From UBA10649 sp044233495 (lineage in GTDB: Bacteria; Actinomycetota; Actinomycetes; S36-B12): DNA of 5,165 bases. Under the pieces are notes generated by a model. It searched no databases, had not been told where the DNA came from, and was given only the letters and a program-made list of their open reading frames with translations. Of the stretch, positions 4,731-5,165 are shown one piece after another (positions within the stretch are counted from its first letter, which is position 1; each line of letters begins with the position of its first letter). Location: positions 1 through 5,165 of the forward strand of contig JBIIJX010000182.1 in NCBI GenBank assembly GCA_044233495.1, read 5' to 3'. The translations under genes and the position numbers were made by a program.

Positions 4731-5165
4731 CACGACATTCTCCCGCTGCTGCCCGGGCTCGCGTGCCAGAGCGCGGATGCCGGCACCTGCCGACCCGTGC
4801 CGGGCGGCTTCACATCGGCGTACGGCGACTGCCGGAATCCGCTGGAGTGCACCAGCACCCGACGCTGCCCCGGGGCATCGGGATCCGGCACGGGACTGGC
4901 GCTGACGAGATCGGATACCGCCTGTGCTCCACCCTCCTGCCACACCTGCCGCACCTCGCCGAGCTCCCAGCAGCCGGTGGCGCGGATCGACACCCCGCGC
5001 GGACCAGTGCGCCGCAGCTCACCTCGGACCAGCAGCAGCCACGTGGAGAACACCGTGCTCGCACAGGCACCCTGGACGTCCTCGAAGAAGGCCGCGTCGA
5101 GCGGCCCGGTGGAGTCGTCCAGGGTCAGGAAGATGACCCGACGGCCGCTGCGCACCGGCGGGGTC
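4730..5165 (-). CDS. dnaE2: Error-prone DNA polymerase III alpha subunit (DnaE2/ImuC), C-terminal end only
   Basis: The reading frame enters at the window edge and ends at TGA (4732-4730), giving 144 residues of the C-terminus. The sequence matches the OB-fold-containing tail of DnaE2/ImuC. Recognisable stretches are PPVRSGRRVIFLTLDDSTG, the FFEDVQ motif, FSTWLLLVRGELRRTGPRGV and RATGCWEL. Further on are RVLVHSSGFRQSPYADVKP and the terminal LWHASPGSSGR. The enzyme is the catalytic polymerase of the actinobacterial ImuA'-ImuB-DnaE2 mutasome, active in damage-induced mutagenesis. Its downstream partner here is a Y-family polymerase with an intact active site (DinB), not the inactive ImuB; any imuA'/imuB genes would lie outside the window. 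The stop codon overlaps a downstream ATG as TGATG, the first link of the minicistron chain leading to dinB. Identity rests on remembered family motifs. Confidence 0.92.
   Translation of the reverse strand, partial: TPPVRSGRRVIFLTLDDSTGPLDAAFFEDVQGACASTVFSTWLLLVRGELRRTGPRGVSIRATGCWELGEVRQVWQEGGAQAVSDLVSASPVPDPDAPGQRRVLVHSSGFRQSPYADVKPPGTGRQVPASALWHASPGSSGRMS

Noticed and set aside
3290..4744. LexA/SOS box (GAAC-N4-GTTC type) near dinB
   Set aside because: GTTC and GAAC occur near 3412, 3440 and 4708-4727 but never as a pair at the right spacing; any SOS control would come from upstream of dnaE2.
4710..4943. Minus-strand frame of 77 residues ending in MNGRSR
   Set aside because: The upstream part is a shadow of the dnaE2 end; only the last six codons, the minicistron, are of interest.

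Overview
This window is high-GC DNA with strong G/C preference at third codon positions. All supported genes lie on the minus strand, so the window is best read from base 5165 down to base 1. The gene content points to a high-GC Actinomycetota. It holds a DnaE2/ImuC-type error-prone polymerase tail followed by dinB, a DUF3040 protein, a MaoC dehydratase of the N-x4-H subtype, an RDD membrane protein and an I78-like lipoprotein. An order such as Micrococcales is plausible, but the genus cannot be fixed from this sequence.

Region 1 (5165 to 3467) is a translesion-synthesis block. The 3' end of a dnaE2/imuC gene, covering its C-terminal domain, runs straight into a complete and catalytically intact dinB (DNA polymerase IV). 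The 37-nt junction holds a perfect 17-bp tandem duplication. It creates two 6-codon minicistrons, so the chain dnaE2 stop, mini-ORF 1, mini-ORF 2 and dinB is linked entirely by overlapping stop and start codons. This is the most unusual structure in the window.

Region 2 (3466 to 2763) begins with a 177-bp non-coding gap. It contains a perfect 11-bp-stem hairpin, probably the end of the dnaE2-dinB transcript, and three 13-bp direct repeats just upstream of a DUF3040 membrane protein gene. That protein has a short collagen-like Gly-X-Y tail. An 89-bp gap follows, with a weak inverted repeat and a small hairpin that encloses the ribosome binding site of the next gene.

Region 3 (2762 to 1) is a tightly packed apparent operon of five genes. 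In order they are a MaoC-family dehydratase, an uncharacterised protein built of Asp/Val/Ile-rich pseudo-repeats, an RDD-family membrane protein, a lipoprotein with an I78 peptidase-inhibitor-like domain, and a secreted protein cut by the window edge. Two of the four junctions are 4-bp ATGA overlaps and the other gaps are 8 and 16 bp. The start of the pseudo-repeat protein is unclear. A 12-nt perfect Shine-Dalgarno sequence lies 8 nt before an ATC codon, with no conventional start codon at the right spacing.

There is no tRNA, rRNA, CRISPR array or insertion sequence here. I did not find a convincing new multi-gene system. The interesting items are the translation-initiation architecture before dinB, the possible ATC start, and the uncharacterised envelope operon.
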